53,815 bases of DNA from Beijerinckiaceae bacterium (lineage in GTDB: Bacteria; Pseudomonadota; Alphaproteobacteria; Rhizobiales; Beijerinckiaceae), in NCBI GenBank assembly GCA_019745195.1, contig JAIETL010000069.1, forward strand, positions 1 to 53,815. The letters run 5' to 3'. Under the pieces are notes generated by a model. The model made no database searches. It was not told the origin of the DNA and saw only the letters and a program-made list of their open reading frames with translations. Shown here one piece after another: positions 24,443 to 32,900 of the stretch. Each line of letters opens with the position of its first letter. Position 1 is the first letter of the stretch. The translations under genes were made by a program, and so were the position numbers.

Positions 24443-25204
24443 TCACGCCGCAAGCCAGCCGCCATCGACGGGCAGCACCGTGCCGGTGACGAAGGACGCC
24501 TCGTCGCTCGCCAGATAGAGCACCGCGTTTGCGACCTCGTCGGCTGCTCCGAAGCGCTTCATCGCGTGGCGGTTGCGCGAGGCTTCGCGGATCGGCTCCG
24601 GTTCGGCATGGCGGGCGAAGCTGCGGCGCAGCATGGGCGTGTCGATCGCTCCGGGCGCGACCGCATTCACGCGGATCCCATCCGCCGCATAGTCCAGCGC
24701 CATCGTCCGCGTCAGGCTCAGGATCGCGCCCTTGGCGGCGATATAGGCTGAGTTGCCGCGCCCGCCGGCGAGCGCCAGTTGCGAGGCGAAGGTCACGATC
24801 GACCCAAAACCCTGGCGCTGCATCGCGGGGATCGCGGCCTTCGCGAACAGGAACGTGCCGCCGACATTGGCGCGGAAAACGGCGTCCCAATCCTCGGGCG
24901 CGGTCGTCGTCACCGTGCCGCCGCAGGAGAAGCCGGCCGCCGTGACCAGGCTGTCGATTCGGCCGAAATGCGCCATCACCGTCTCGACCACCCCGTCGGC
25001 GAAGCCGGGCTCGCCGACATCGCCGGTCCGGGAGAGCGCCGCGCCGCCAGCCGCGGCGATCTGCGACACGGTCTCGTTTGCGCCCGCCTCGTCGCGATCG
25101 ACGACGGCGATCCGTGCGCCCTCGCGGGCGAAGAGCAGCGCGGTCGCCCGGCCGATACCGGAGCCGCCGCCGGTGATGACCGCGACCTTGCCTTGAAGCC
25201 TCAT
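24443..25204 (-). CDS. short-chain dehydrogenase/reductase
   Basis: A 253-residue classical SDR: cofactor motif TGGGSGIG at 11-18, DVGEPG around 62-67, and catalytic Ser141, Tyr154 and Lys158 (YIAAK). The usual NNAG is AAG here. The C-terminus has GTVLPVDGGW, common in SDRs that act on sugars, alcohols or steroids. Asp at the end of strand 2 (AVVDRD) favours NAD(H). Its start overlaps the epimerase stop by ATGA. It probably oxidises or reduces the imported or processed substrate. Confidence 0.92.
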   Translation of the reverse strand: MRLQGKVAVITGGGSGIGRATALLFAREGARIAVVDRDEAGANETVSQIAAAGGAALSRTGDVGEPGFADGVVETVMAHFGRIDSLVTAAGFSCGGTVTTTAPEDWDAVFRANVGGTFLFAKAAIPAMQRQGFGSIVTFASQLALAGGRGNSAYIAAKGAILSLTRTMALDYAADGIRVNAVAPGAIDTPMLRRSFARHAEPEPIREASRNRHAMKRFGAADEVANAVLYLASDEASFVTGTVLPVDGGWLAA

Positions 25205-26190
25205 CGTGCCGTCTCCGGTTCGCCGCCATGCTCGCGCTGCCACGCGGCGAGCGTGGCAGCGGATTCGGCAAGGCTGGTCCGTGCCTGCCAGCCGAGATCG
25301 TCCGCCAGCCGCGCCGTGGCGAGCGGGGCCCGGTCGCTCGCGGCGTGCAGGTCGATCGTCGCCGCCTCGCCCGGCTCCGCCAGCCGGCAGACGAAGCTCG
25401 GAAAATGGCCCGCCAGCGCCTGCCCGAAGGCGAGCGCCGAGCTGCGTTCGGCGCTGGAGACGTTGTAGAGGTCATGCGCCAGCGCAGGGGCCGCCGCGAC
25501 CGCCCGCACGGCCTGCGCCACATCGGGCGCGAAGATCCAGTCGCGCAGGCCCGGCCGCTGCAGCAGCGCCGGTTTGCCCGCGACGGCCGCGCTGAGAATC
25601 TGGCATTGCGGGCTCAGCGTGTCGCGCACGCCGGTCGCCCGCTCCCATGGGCCGAACACGCCGCTCAGCCGCAGCGAGACCAGATCGACGCCCCAGAGCG
25701 CGCCGAGCCTGCGGCCGACGCGCTCGCTCGCCCATTTGGTCACGGCGTAGAGCCCGACGGGGTCGCCCGGCGTCGTCTCGTCGAGAACGGGCTCGCGCTC
25801 GCCGGCCGCGCCGAAAGCCGCAGCCGAACTCAGATTGATCACGCGGCGCACGCCCGCGTCCTGCGCCGCCGCGATCAGCGGAATCTGCGCCAGAAGATTG
25901 ACCTGCAGGATCGTCTCGGGGTCGCTGGCGTCGCGGGCCGAACCGGCGGTGATCGCCGCGCCCATAACCACGGCGTCGAAGCCCGGCGCGACCGCTCGCG
26001 TGATCGCCTCGCGATCAGTGACGTCGCCGCCGATCATGCGAAGGCTGCCCGGCAGGCCAGAAAAGGCGCGCGCCGCGCTCTCCGGCAACGGCGCACGGTC
26101 GAACAGCACGACCTCGTCGCCCTGCTCCAGCAGATGCTCCGCGATGTTCAAACCGACAAAACCGCAGCCGCCGACGATCAGCACTTTCAC
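25201..26190 (-). CDS. NAD-dependent epimerase/dehydratase (extended SDR)
   Basis: A 329-residue extended SDR: GGCGFVG near 7-13 for NAD binding, DRAP at the end of strand 2, and catalytic YAVTK (about 178-182) with a Ser in NLSSAAAFG. The C-terminal half carries the nucleotide-sugar/substrate domain. It heads the seven-gene operon and overlaps the SDR by four bases. The family includes sugar-nucleotide epimerases and sugar-acid dehydrogenases; the substrate cannot be specified. Confidence 0.88.
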   Translation of the reverse strand: MKVLIVGGCGFVGLNIAEHLLEQGDEVVLFDRAPLPESAARAFSGLPGSLRMIGGDVTDREAITRAVAPGFDAVVMGAAITAGSARDASDPETILQVNLLAQIPLIAAAQDAGVRRVINLSSAAAFGAAGEREPVLDETTPGDPVGLYAVTKWASERVGRRLGALWGVDLVSLRLSGVFGPWERATGVRDTLSPQCQILSAAVAGKPALLQRPGLRDWIFAPDVAQAVRAVAAAPALAHDLYNVSSAERSSALAFGQALAGHFPSFVCRLAEPGEAATIDLHAASDRAPLATARLADDLGWQARTSLAESAATLAAWQREHGGEPETAR

Positions 26191-26213
26191 TGGTTCGATG
26201 CCCCCTGCGCCCG

Positions 26214-26244
26214 CCTGCCGCGCGCCCTGCCGCGCGCCCTGCCG
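26214..26244. repeat. 12-bp tandem repeat upstream of the epimerase operon
   Basis: CCTGCCGCGCGC occurs twice in tandem followed by a partial third copy CCTGCCG. It lies 24 bases upstream of the epimerase start, where the leader or promoter of the operon would be. Confidence 0.7.
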
Positions 26245-26463
26245 AGCTAAACGGTTTGGCCTGCGTTCAACAAGTGCGGCGCGACCATGCGGCCATGCGG
26301 CCGTCGCCGCGCCGCATTGCCTCGCGGACAGCCATGGTCTAGGCCTCGCCGCGACCCGTCATCCCGAGCCCGGCGGTCGGTTCAGACCAGACCGGGCCTT
26401 GCGCCGTCGCCATGTCCTCAGCCGGACATCGGCCGGCAGCGCTCATATGCGAAAGGACAGACC

Positions 26464-26721
26464 ATGGCCCGCAAGAAATCCAAGCCGCTCGAGGCCGAGT
26501 TCGTGATGTTCGACGTGTTCTACGCCGATGGTTCGCGCACCTCGAACCGGCGCGTGCCCACCGCGCTGCTCGGCGGCCTGGACGGCGACGAACCGGCGCG
26601 CGACGCCATCATGGAGCAGGACAGGATCATCGCCGAGAAGTCCGGCAAGTCGATGCTGGAGATCGAGACGATCGTGCGCTCGGGCAAGGCGGTCGAAAAG
26701 CCGGCGCGCAAGGCGGGCTGA
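26464..26721 (+). CDS. conserved small cytoplasmic protein, 85 aa
   Basis: Begins MARKKSKPLEAEFVMFDVFYADGS and continues with a charged helical half (DAIMEQDRIIAEKSGKSMLEIE). AAAGGA lies five bases before the ATG, supporting this start over longer ones. No domain recognised with confidence. The sequence has no signal peptide or membrane segment. Stand-alone gene. Confidence 0.7.
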   Translation: MARKKSKPLEAEFVMFDVFYADGSRTSNRRVPTALLGGLDGDEPARDAIMEQDRIIAEKSGKSMLEIETIVRSGKAVEKPARKAG

Positions 26722-26861
26722 TGCGGCGATCCTGATCCGGCGCAAGGTTACGCACAGGTTGTGCGCCGTGCTCTTAACCTCGCCAAGCAAGCGATCCTTG
26801 ACCTCGCGGTACAGTTGGATTTTAGTCCGGCCGTATCTTGGGAGGCTGAAAGGACCAAATA

Positions 26862-27155
26862 ATGCGTAGTATCTTGATCGTCGGCGCTTTGGCCGCCGTC
26901 CTGGGCGGCTGCCAGACCGCGCAGGAATCGCTGGCTGACGCCGAGGTGACCTGCGAATCGCAGGGCTTCCGTCCGGGCACCCGCGCCTACCAGCAGTGCC
27001 GTTCGGCGAATTATGTCGAGAACCGCCGCGCCTCGAACGAGGCTGGCAGCGCGGTCGCGGCCGGCGTCGCGGCCGGCGTGATCGGCGGCGCGCTGATCGC
27101 CGCCGACAACCGCGCCTATTACGGCCGTGGCTACTATCGTCGCGGCTGGTGGTGA
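26862..27155 (+). CDS. small lipoprotein with glycine-zipper-like helix
   Basis: A 97-residue protein with lipobox LGGC (MRSILIVGALAAVLGGC), so Cys17 is probably lipidated. The mature part has an AAGVAAGVIGGALIAA stretch with small-residue spacing like glycine zippers, then a Tyr/Gly/Arg-rich end (YYGRGYYRRGWW). GAAAGGA precedes the ATG. Probably an outer-membrane or periplasmic lipoprotein. A strong terminator follows. Confidence 0.75.
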   Translation: MRSILIVGALAAVLGGCQTAQESLADAEVTCESQGFRPGTRAYQQCRSANYVENRRASNEAGSAVAAGVAAGVIGGALIAADNRAYYGRGYYRRGWW

Positions 27156-27197
27156 GAGCGACGAGGCCTGACCGCCTCGTTGTTCGGCAGAACAATT

Positions 27198-27228
27198 CGG
27201 GCCCGGCGCGTCGCGCCGGGCCCGTTTT
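27198..27228 (+). terminator. Rho-independent terminator after the lipoprotein gene
   Basis: A 13-bp GC stem (CGGGCCCGGCGCG with CGCGCCGGGCCCG) followed by TTTT, 43 bases after the lipoprotein stop. In the folded RNA the loop would open to about five bases. Perfect complementarity plus the T-run make it convincing. Confidence 0.88.
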
Positions 27229-27264
27229 CATTTCTGACGCATGTTGACGTCCGAAGCGCTGGCG

Positions 27265-27903
27265 TCAGGAGCGCTTGGCCGCCGTGCGCTTGCGAGCGGC
27301 AGGCTCCGGCTGGCTCCCGCTGGTCAGCAGCGAGCCGAGCACATAGACCGCGATGCCGATGCCGAGCAGGGCCGCCACCGGCTCCTTCTGGGCGCGGTGG
27401 GCGATCATGCGGCCGCCCTCGCCGGCGTAGTCGCGGGCGTGCTCGGCATAGTCGCGCGCCTGGCCGCCATAGCCCCGCAGCCATTTCTCGCCGCTCTTCA
27501 GGGCGCTTTCGCCGGTCGATGCAGCCTCGCTCGAAAAGCTGTTGAACAGGCTGCGCAGGCGGCCATAGTCCGGCTCGTAGCGCGACCAGCTCGAGCGCGG
27601 CGGCTCGCGCAGTGCGGCCCAGGCCACGAGGCCGACGCTCAGCGCGCCCAGCCCGAATGCAACGACGGGATTGCGCTCCACGGCGTCGATCAATGCCCTG
27701 CCGCCCTCGCGCGCGCTTTCGACGGGGTCCATATCCGTCACGGCGTCCTTGGCGCGCTCATAGCCGTCCTTGACCGTCTCGGTCGCCCTTTCGGCGAGGT
27801 TCGAGGCCTTGGCGCGCAGGCCCGAGGTCGCATTGTCGATCTCGTCGGCGGCCTCGTCCCAATCCTTGGGCACGTCGGGCGGGAACTTGTTCATGGTCGC
27901 CAT
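27265..27903 (-). CDS. membrane-anchored stress-type protein (YqjD/ElaB-like organisation)
   Basis: A 212-residue protein with a highly charged, helical first third (DEAADEIDNATSGLRAKASNLAERA would form a coiled coil), then a hydrophobic segment (VVAFGLGALSVGLVAWAAL), another amphipathic region (YAEHARDYAGEGG) and a second hydrophobic segment (VAALLGIGIAVYVLGSLL). This resembles DUF883/YqjD-like or phasin-like inner-membrane proteins. GGAGG lies six bases before ATG 27903. Function inferred only from layout. Confidence 0.65.
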   Translation of the reverse strand: MATMNKFPPDVPKDWDEAADEIDNATSGLRAKASNLAERATETVKDGYERAKDAVTDMDPVESAREGGRALIDAVERNPVVAFGLGALSVGLVAWAALREPPRSSWSRYEPDYGRLRSLFNSFSSEAASTGESALKSGEKWLRGYGGQARDYAEHARDYAGEGGRMIAHRAQKEPVAALLGIGIAVYVLGSLLTSGSQPEPAARKRTAAKRS

Positions 27904-28008
27904 TGCGAACCTCCATCGCTGAAATCCGTGTCGAGCCCATAGAACGGCGGGCCGGCGACAGAGTTCCGGCGGATGGCGGAGAAAATCGGCTGACGCTACG
28001 CGAGCCGG

Positions 28009-29268
28009 TCAGTCCGGCGCGGCGGGCGGCAGGCGACGCGGCGTCTCGTCTTCCGCCGGCGACAGGCCATAGGGCGCGACCAGCGGCCAGATATGGGCCG
28101 GCACCATGGCGCGCAGCTTGCGCGGCTGCGCGCGGCGCAGATGCAGCACGGTCTCGATCGCCTTCATCTCGATGCGGGTTCGGGCGAATTCGAGCCCGCG
28201 CGGGCCGATCTTCGGCATCAGCCAACCCATCAGCGGCCTGAGCCAGTCCGGCATCGCCCGCAGCGGCAGGCCGCCGGCGGCGCGCGCGACATTGCCGGCG
28301 AAACCCTTGACCGAGGCATGGCGCTTGCCGGCGCTGCCAAGCGCTTCGAGCGTCACCTCCTCGCCCAGGAGATCGAGCAGCTCCTGCCCGCGCGCGTTGC
28401 GCACGATCAGCCATTGCCGCCCCTCGCCCGCCATGTAGCCGACCGTGATGTCGGCCAGCGTGTTGCTGTAATCGACGCAGGTGCGGCAGGTCAGCGGGAA
28501 GAAGTCGCCCGGCAGCTTCGACAGCGGCAGCCGCAGGAACGGAATCGTTTTGACGCGCCCGTCGTCGAAGCGCAGCTCGACATGGTAGTCGGCGCGGAAT
28601 TCGAGGTAACTGATCGTGTCGGGCGCATCGCTGAGCAGCGCGAGGAATTCGTGAAAGCGCTGCGTCGTGGTGTTGTCCGAGCAGGGCGTCCCGATCACAT
28701 AGATGCGCTCGAAGCCGAGCTCGCGCTCCAGCGCCCGCAGCGCATAGACCTGGCAGGGAATGCCGATCAGCGCGATGCGCCTGTGGCCTGCCGCCCGCGC
28801 CGGCTCCAGCAGCGCCAGCAGCGGCGCATAACCCATCCGCATGCCCCGGCACTGCGCCATGTCCTGCGCCCGGGTGACGATCACCGGCACGGGCTTCCAG
28901 CGATCGTTCGGGTCGGGGGCCATGGTCAGCACGGCGTCGATCAGCCCCGCCTCCAGCAGGCGTTCGGCCAGCCGCGTGGTGATTCCCGTCCATTGCGCGC
29001 CCTCGCGCGGCTCTTTGAGCGCGGCGCGGTGCATGCTCCGGAACGGGCCGAAGAAGCGCTCGTCGGGTCGCGCTTCGTCGCGCATGCGGCCATGGACCTG
29101 GCGTTCCAGCGCGGAATAGTCCGGTTTGATGAACTGGCAGGCCGTTCCGCACTTCTTGGGGTCTGCCATGCGCGACACGCCGCAATCGGTGCAGAGTCCG
29201 CGCGGCGCGGGCGGGTTCAGCTCCGGCGTGGCCGGCGGGCCGGCCGCATCTGCCGCTGCTGTCGCCAA
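28009..29268 (-). CDS. FrhB-family iron-sulfur flavoprotein (coenzyme F420 hydrogenase/BciB-like)
   Basis: About 419 residues. The N-terminal cluster motif is C26-x2-C29-x10-C40-x3-C44 (CTDCGVSRMADPKKCGTAC), followed by GIPCQVYAL and a second Cys-rich segment FPLTCRTCVDYSNTLADI. This is the FrhB/FdhB/BciB organisation: two [4Fe-4S] clusters and a flavin, reducing a substrate with ferredoxin-type electrons. BciB reduces the 8-vinyl group of chlorophyllides, but no bch genes are nearby, so the substrate is open. The TTG at 29268 is used because GGGAG lies six bases upstream and no good ATG exists; an open frame continues to 29361. Confidence 0.82.
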   Translation of the reverse strand: MATAAADAAGPPATPELNPPAPRGLCTDCGVSRMADPKKCGTACQFIKPDYSALERQVHGRMRDEARPDERFFGPFRSMHRAALKEPREGAQWTGITTRLAERLLEAGLIDAVLTMAPDPNDRWKPVPVIVTRAQDMAQCRGMRMGYAPLLALLEPARAAGHRRIALIGIPCQVYALRALERELGFERIYVIGTPCSDNTTTQRFHEFLALLSDAPDTISYLEFRADYHVELRFDDGRVKTIPFLRLPLSKLPGDFFPLTCRTCVDYSNTLADITVGYMAGEGRQWLIVRNARGQELLDLLGEEVTLEALGSAGKRHASVKGFAGNVARAAGGLPLRAMPDWLRPLMGWLMPKIGPRGLEFARTRIEMKAIETVLHLRRAQPRKLRAMVPAHIWPLVAPYGLSPAEDETPRRLPPAAPD

Positions 29269-29487
29269 TGGCGGCTCCCTTCGGGCTATGCGTCGATCTC
29301 GACGGGGCGGCAGCATCGCGCCGGTGCGACCGCCGCACAAGCCCGGCCAGGAACCGATCACTCATCGATCGAGAGCCGGCAAAAGCTTATTGGCGAGCCA
29401 TTCCCGCCACGCCGAAGTCAAGATTCGCTGCAATGTCTTTTGACACAAGGGGATTTGAGCAGACATTGGAAGTGGAAGGAGACGCGC

Positions 29488-29700
29488 ATGGATACGCAGC
29501 ACCTCCAGATCGACGTTCCCGGCATCATGTCCGATCCGGAATGGATCGCGCTCGAAAGCCTGGACGAGCAGACCACGCATTTCATCTTCGACGATGGCAT
29601 GCTGATCAGCCTGAAGGATCGCGGCCTCGTCGAGCCGCAGGGCGGCCGCTGGCGCGTGACCGCCCATGGCCAGCGCGCTTTGACCGAGCGAGCGGTCTGA
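29488..29700 (+). CDS. small conserved protein with winged-helix-like C-terminus, 70 aa
   Basis: Begins MDTQHLQIDVPGIMSDPEW. The end ISLKDRGLVEPQGGRWRVTAHG resembles the recognition-helix and wing of small winged-helix proteins, but the call is tentative. AAGGAG lies seven bases before the ATG. No signal peptide. Confidence 0.65.
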   Translation: MDTQHLQIDVPGIMSDPEWIALESLDEQTTHFIFDDGMLISLKDRGLVEPQGGRWRVTAHGQRALTERAV

Positions 29701-29774
29701 GGCAAGCGGTCTGAGGTTTGAAAAACTGCGCGGCCGCGCTGGACATCGCGCGGTCGCGTCACCACTCATCAGTG

Positions 29775-30095
29775 ATGGCCAAACCCGTCAGCATCACCGT
29801 ATCCCATGAACTCGGCCGCGAGGCGGCGCTCGCGCGCCTGCGGCAGGGCGTCGACCGCATCCGCGACAGGCTCGGCCTGCTCAGGATGCAGCTCGTCGAG
29901 GAAAGCTGGACCGACAACGAGCTGAGCTTCGGCGTCGCGGCGCTCGGCTACACCGTACGCGGCACGCTCACCGTCGAGGAGACGCTGGTCCGCGTCGAGA
30001 TGATGCTGCCCTGGCTGCTCGCCGCGTTTGCTGAAAAACTCAAGATCGGCGTCGAGAAGCAGGGCCAGATCCTGCTCGAGAAGCCCAGGGCGTGA
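29775..30095 (+). CDS. polyhydroxyalkanoic acid system family protein (PHA_gran_rgn-like)
   Basis: A 106-residue protein with the family pattern: ITVSHELGREAALARLRQGVD at the start, TDNELSFGVAALGYTVRGTLTVEE in the middle (in two pieces) and VEMMLPWLLAAFAEKLK near the end. Members are linked to polyhydroxyalkanoate granules in proteobacteria. The ATG at 29775 begins at the family N-terminus. No other PHA gene is in the window. Confidence 0.8.
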   Translation: MAKPVSITVSHELGREAALARLRQGVDRIRDRLGLLRMQLVEESWTDNELSFGVAALGYTVRGTLTVEETLVRVEMMLPWLLAAFAEKLKIGVEKQGQILLEKPRA

Positions 30096-30107
30096 TCGGA
30101 CGTCAGG

Positions 30108-30602
30108 CTACTGCGGAGCCTTGAAATCCCCGTACTCGATCTCGGCGACGACGCCGCCGTCGGATTCGAGCCGGCGCGGCAGCCCGTCGTCGCGGCCGAT
30201 CCAGATGCGGCTCGAATCGAGCTTGCCCGGTGTCAGCGGATTGCTCTGCTTGTAGGAGTAGACCGCCATCGCGACGCCGCCGCGCGTCTCGAAGACCGGC
30301 CCGGTGCATTGGCTGAAAGGCAGCATCGTCAGCGCCTGCTCGGCCACCGCGCGGCGCTTGGCGCCGTCCATCGGCACGCGACGCCAGGGCGCGGTCGGCG
30401 ACTCCCGCATGAACATCGCATCCTTCAGCATCACGCTCTCGATCACCGTCCCGGCCATGGAGACGCGGTGGCGTGCGCTCTGCAGCGGACCGGCCAGGCT
30501 CGCCTTGACGATCGGCTCGCAGGCCGGCTCGGCGGCCAGGGCTGTTGCCGTCGCGTACGGAAGGAGTGCTGCGGCGCAAAGCGCCCGGAGCGTCGCCGTC
30601 AT
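30108..30602 (-). CDS. secreted hypothetical protein
   Basis: A 164-residue protein with a signal peptide (TATLRALCAAALLPYATATALAAEP) and a mature domain with two Cys (PACEPIV, FSQCTGPV) that could pair. Blocks such as RIWIGRDDGLPRRLESDG and EIEYGDFKAP resemble periplasmic lipoprotein-localisation-like beta folds, but no firm family match. It follows the transporter ATPase gene by 14 bases on the same strand and might belong to that operon. ATG 30602 starts the signal peptide. Confidence 0.65.
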   Translation of the reverse strand: MTATLRALCAAALLPYATATALAAEPACEPIVKASLAGPLQSARHRVSMAGTVIESVMLKDAMFMRESPTAPWRRVPMDGAKRRAVAEQALTMLPFSQCTGPVFETRGGVAMAVYSYKQSNPLTPGKLDSSRIWIGRDDGLPRRLESDGGVVAEIEYGDFKAPQ

Positions 30603-30616
30603 GTCGCTGCTTTCTG

Positions 30617-31639
30617 TTAGCGGCCCGTCTTCGCAGTATCGCCAATCTTTGCGAGAGCGCTGCCCGGCGCGCAAGCGGCATCTCGCCAGTTCTGCCGTCC
30701 CTCCGCGCCGCGCGCGCGGATCGCCGCCAGCGTCACCTTGCCGGTCGCCGCGCCGTCGGGGCCGGTGAGCGTCGCCTCGTCCGCGCCGGCGGCGAGCAGG
30801 GCCGACAGCGCCTCGCGCAGATTGGCCTCGGTCGACAGGCGCGGGCCGGCGCTCGCCTCTCCTGGCTCGGCGAGGTCGCCGGCCCTCACCAGCGAGAGCC
30901 GCCGCAGCGCCCGGTCGGCCCCGACGAAATCGGCGACGAAATCGTTGACGGGCGCGGCCAGCAGCCGGTCCGGCGTGTCGTATTGCACGAGCTTGCCCTC
31001 GCGCATGATCGCGACCACGTCGCCCATGCGGATCGCCTCGTCGATATCGTGCGTCACCAGGATCACGGTCTTCTCCAGCCGCTTCAGAATGGCGAGGAAC
31101 TCGTCCTGCAGGCGGCCGCGCACCACGGGATCGACCGCCCCGAACGGCTCGTCCATCAGCATCACCGGCGGATCGGCGGCGAGCGCGCGCGCCACGCCGA
31201 CGCGCTGGCGCTGCCCGCCCGAGAGATGGCGCGGATAGCGGCTCAGGAACTGGCCGGGATCGAGCCCGACCAGCGCCAGCATCTCCGCGACGCGGGCCTT
31301 GACCTTCGCCTCGGGCCAGCCGAGCAGCTTCGGCACCGTCGCGACGTTCTCCGCGATCGTCATATGCGGGAACAGGCCGATCTGCTGGATGACGTAGCCG
31401 ATATGACGGCGCAGTTCGACCGGATCACCTTGGGTCACATCCTGCTCGCCGACGAGGATGCGGCCCGATGTCGGCTCGATCAGCCGGTTGACCATCCGCA
31501 TCGTCGTGGTCTTGCCGCATCCCGACGGCCCGATGAGAACGCAGATTCTGCCCTTGTCGATCGTCAGGTCGAGCGCATCGACGGCCGGCTGCGCAATGCC
31601 CGGGAAGATCTTGGTGACGGCTTCGAACCGGATCGTCAT
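30617..31639 (-). CDS. quaternary-amine ABC transporter ATP-binding protein (OpuCA/ProV type)
   Basis: A 340-residue ATPase: Walker A GPSGCGKTT at 37-45, signature LSGGQRQR, Walker B VMLMDEPFGAVDP and H-loop VTHDIDEA. The phrase MRMVNRLIEPTSG after Walker A is a signature of the glycine-betaine/choline (OpuCA/ProV) family. The C-terminal 90 residues resemble a degenerate CBS-like regulatory region. It powers the two permeases at 31636 and 32271. The start overlaps the permease stop by ATGA. Confidence 0.93.
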   Translation of the reverse strand: MTIRFEAVTKIFPGIAQPAVDALDLTIDKGRICVLIGPSGCGKTTTMRMVNRLIEPTSGRILVGEQDVTQGDPVELRRHIGYVIQQIGLFPHMTIAENVATVPKLLGWPEAKVKARVAEMLALVGLDPGQFLSRYPRHLSGGQRQRVGVARALAADPPVMLMDEPFGAVDPVVRGRLQDEFLAILKRLEKTVILVTHDIDEAIRMGDVVAIMREGKLVQYDTPDRLLAAPVNDFVADFVGADRALRRLSLVRAGDLAEPGEASAGPRLSTEANLREALSALLAAGADEATLTGPDGAATGKVTLAAIRARGAEGRQNWRDAACAPGSALAKIGDTAKTGR

Positions 31640-32271
31640 GCAGCACCCATGCGCAGTTTCCGCGTCAGCAGCCTTTCGAGCCCGGCGAAGGCCAGTTCGA
31701 CGAACAGCGCCAGCAGGGCGACGGCGACCGCGCCGGCGACGAGCTGCGGAAAGTTGAAATTCGCCATGCCGGCGGTGATCAACTCGCCCAGCCCGCCGCC
31801 GCCGATGAAGGCGGCCAGCGTCGCGGCCGAGACGATCTGCACCGCGGCCGTGCGGATGCCGGCGAAGATCACCGGCAAGGCGAGCGGAATTTCGATCCGC
31901 GTCATCACCTGCCGGTCGGACAAGCCCTGCCCGCGCGCCGCCTCGACGATGTCGGCGTCGACCTCGACAAGGCCGGTATAGGTGTTGAGCAGCAGCGCCG
32001 GCAGCCCGTAGAGCACGAGCGCGACGGCCGACGGCAGGAAGCCCGTCCCCAGCAGCGGCAGCATGATGACCAGTAGCGCCAGCGAGGGCACGGTGCGCAG
32101 GATGTTGACGATGGCGATGGCGGCGTTCGCCAGGCCGCGCCGGCGTGTCAGGGCGAGCCCGAGCGGCAGCGCGATCAGGATGACGGCGGCGAGCGCCACG
32201 CCCGAAAGCTGGAGATGGTTGCTGACCGCCGTGCCGAAGATGCCGGGGTTGTCGCCGATCCATTGCCACAT
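31636..32271 (-). CDS. quaternary-amine ABC transporter permease (OpuCB/ProW type), second subunit
   Basis: A 211-residue inner-membrane protein with five or six helices (LSGVALAAVILIALPLGLAL, TVPSLALLVIMLPLLGTGF, PQLVAGAVAVALLALFVEL). The EAA loop is VEAARGQGLSDRQVMTRIEIPLALPVI (in two parts). The family motif NILRTVPSLALL is typical of OpuCB/YehW permeases. The ATG overlaps the preceding TGA by one base. Confidence 0.92.
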   Translation of the reverse strand: MWQWIGDNPGIFGTAVSNHLQLSGVALAAVILIALPLGLALTRRRGLANAAIAIVNILRTVPSLALLVIMLPLLGTGFLPSAVALVLYGLPALLLNTYTGLVEVDADIVEAARGQGLSDRQVMTRIEIPLALPVIFAGIRTAAVQIVSAATLAAFIGGGGLGELITAGMANFNFPQLVAGAVAVALLALFVELAFAGLERLLTRKLRMGAA

Positions 32272-32900
32272 CAGGCGCTCTCCGCCTGTGCCGCGCGCAA
32301 GGCCACCTCGACCCGGCGCAGGCTCTCGTCGCAGGCGATGGCCAGCGCCGAGGTCGCGAGCGCACCGATCACGACCTTCTCGCCGAAATCCTGCGTGATG
32401 CCCTGGAAAATGATGTCGCCGAGCCCGCCTGCATTGATGAAGGCGGCCACCGTCGCGACCGACACCTGCGTCACCACGGTGATGCGGATGCCGGCGATGA
32501 TCACCGGCAGGGCCAGCGGCAGCTCGACCGCAAACAACCTGCGCCAGCGGCCGAAACCCATGCCGTCGGCGGCGTCGAGGATGTCGGGCGAGATTTCGCG
32601 CAGGCCGGTCGCGACGTTGCGGATGATGATCAGCAGCGCATACATCACCAGCGCCACCACAGCCGGGCCGAAGCCGAGCCCCAGCACCGGGATCAGCAGC
32701 GCAAACACCGCCAGCGCAGGCACGGTGTAGAGCGCGCCGGACACAAGCAGCACGGCGAGATAGAAACGCGGCTTGCGCGCCGAAAGAACGCCGAGCGGCA
32801 GCCCGATGAAAAGCGAGATGGCGAGCCCCGCGCCGACCAGCCGGACATGCTCCCACAGCGCGATCAGCAGCCGGTCCCAGTTCTCGATCGCCCAGCTCAT
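32271..32900 (-). CDS. quaternary-amine ABC transporter permease (OpuCD/ProW type), first subunit
   Basis: A 209-residue membrane protein with the same architecture as its neighbour (GAGLAISLFIGLPLGVLSAR, LYTVPALAVFALLIPVLGLG, EAA loop DILDAADGMGFGRWRRLFAVELP). Two similar permeases suggest a heterodimeric channel. Its start overlaps the lyase stop by ATGA, so the lyase and transporter are made from one message. Confidence 0.92.
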   Translation of the reverse strand: MSWAIENWDRLLIALWEHVRLVGAGLAISLFIGLPLGVLSARKPRFYLAVLLVSGALYTVPALAVFALLIPVLGLGFGPAVVALVMYALLIIIRNVATGLREISPDILDAADGMGFGRWRRLFAVELPLALPVIIAGIRITVVTQVSVATVAAFINAGGLGDIIFQGITQDFGEKVVIGALATSALAIACDESLRRVEVALRAAQAESA

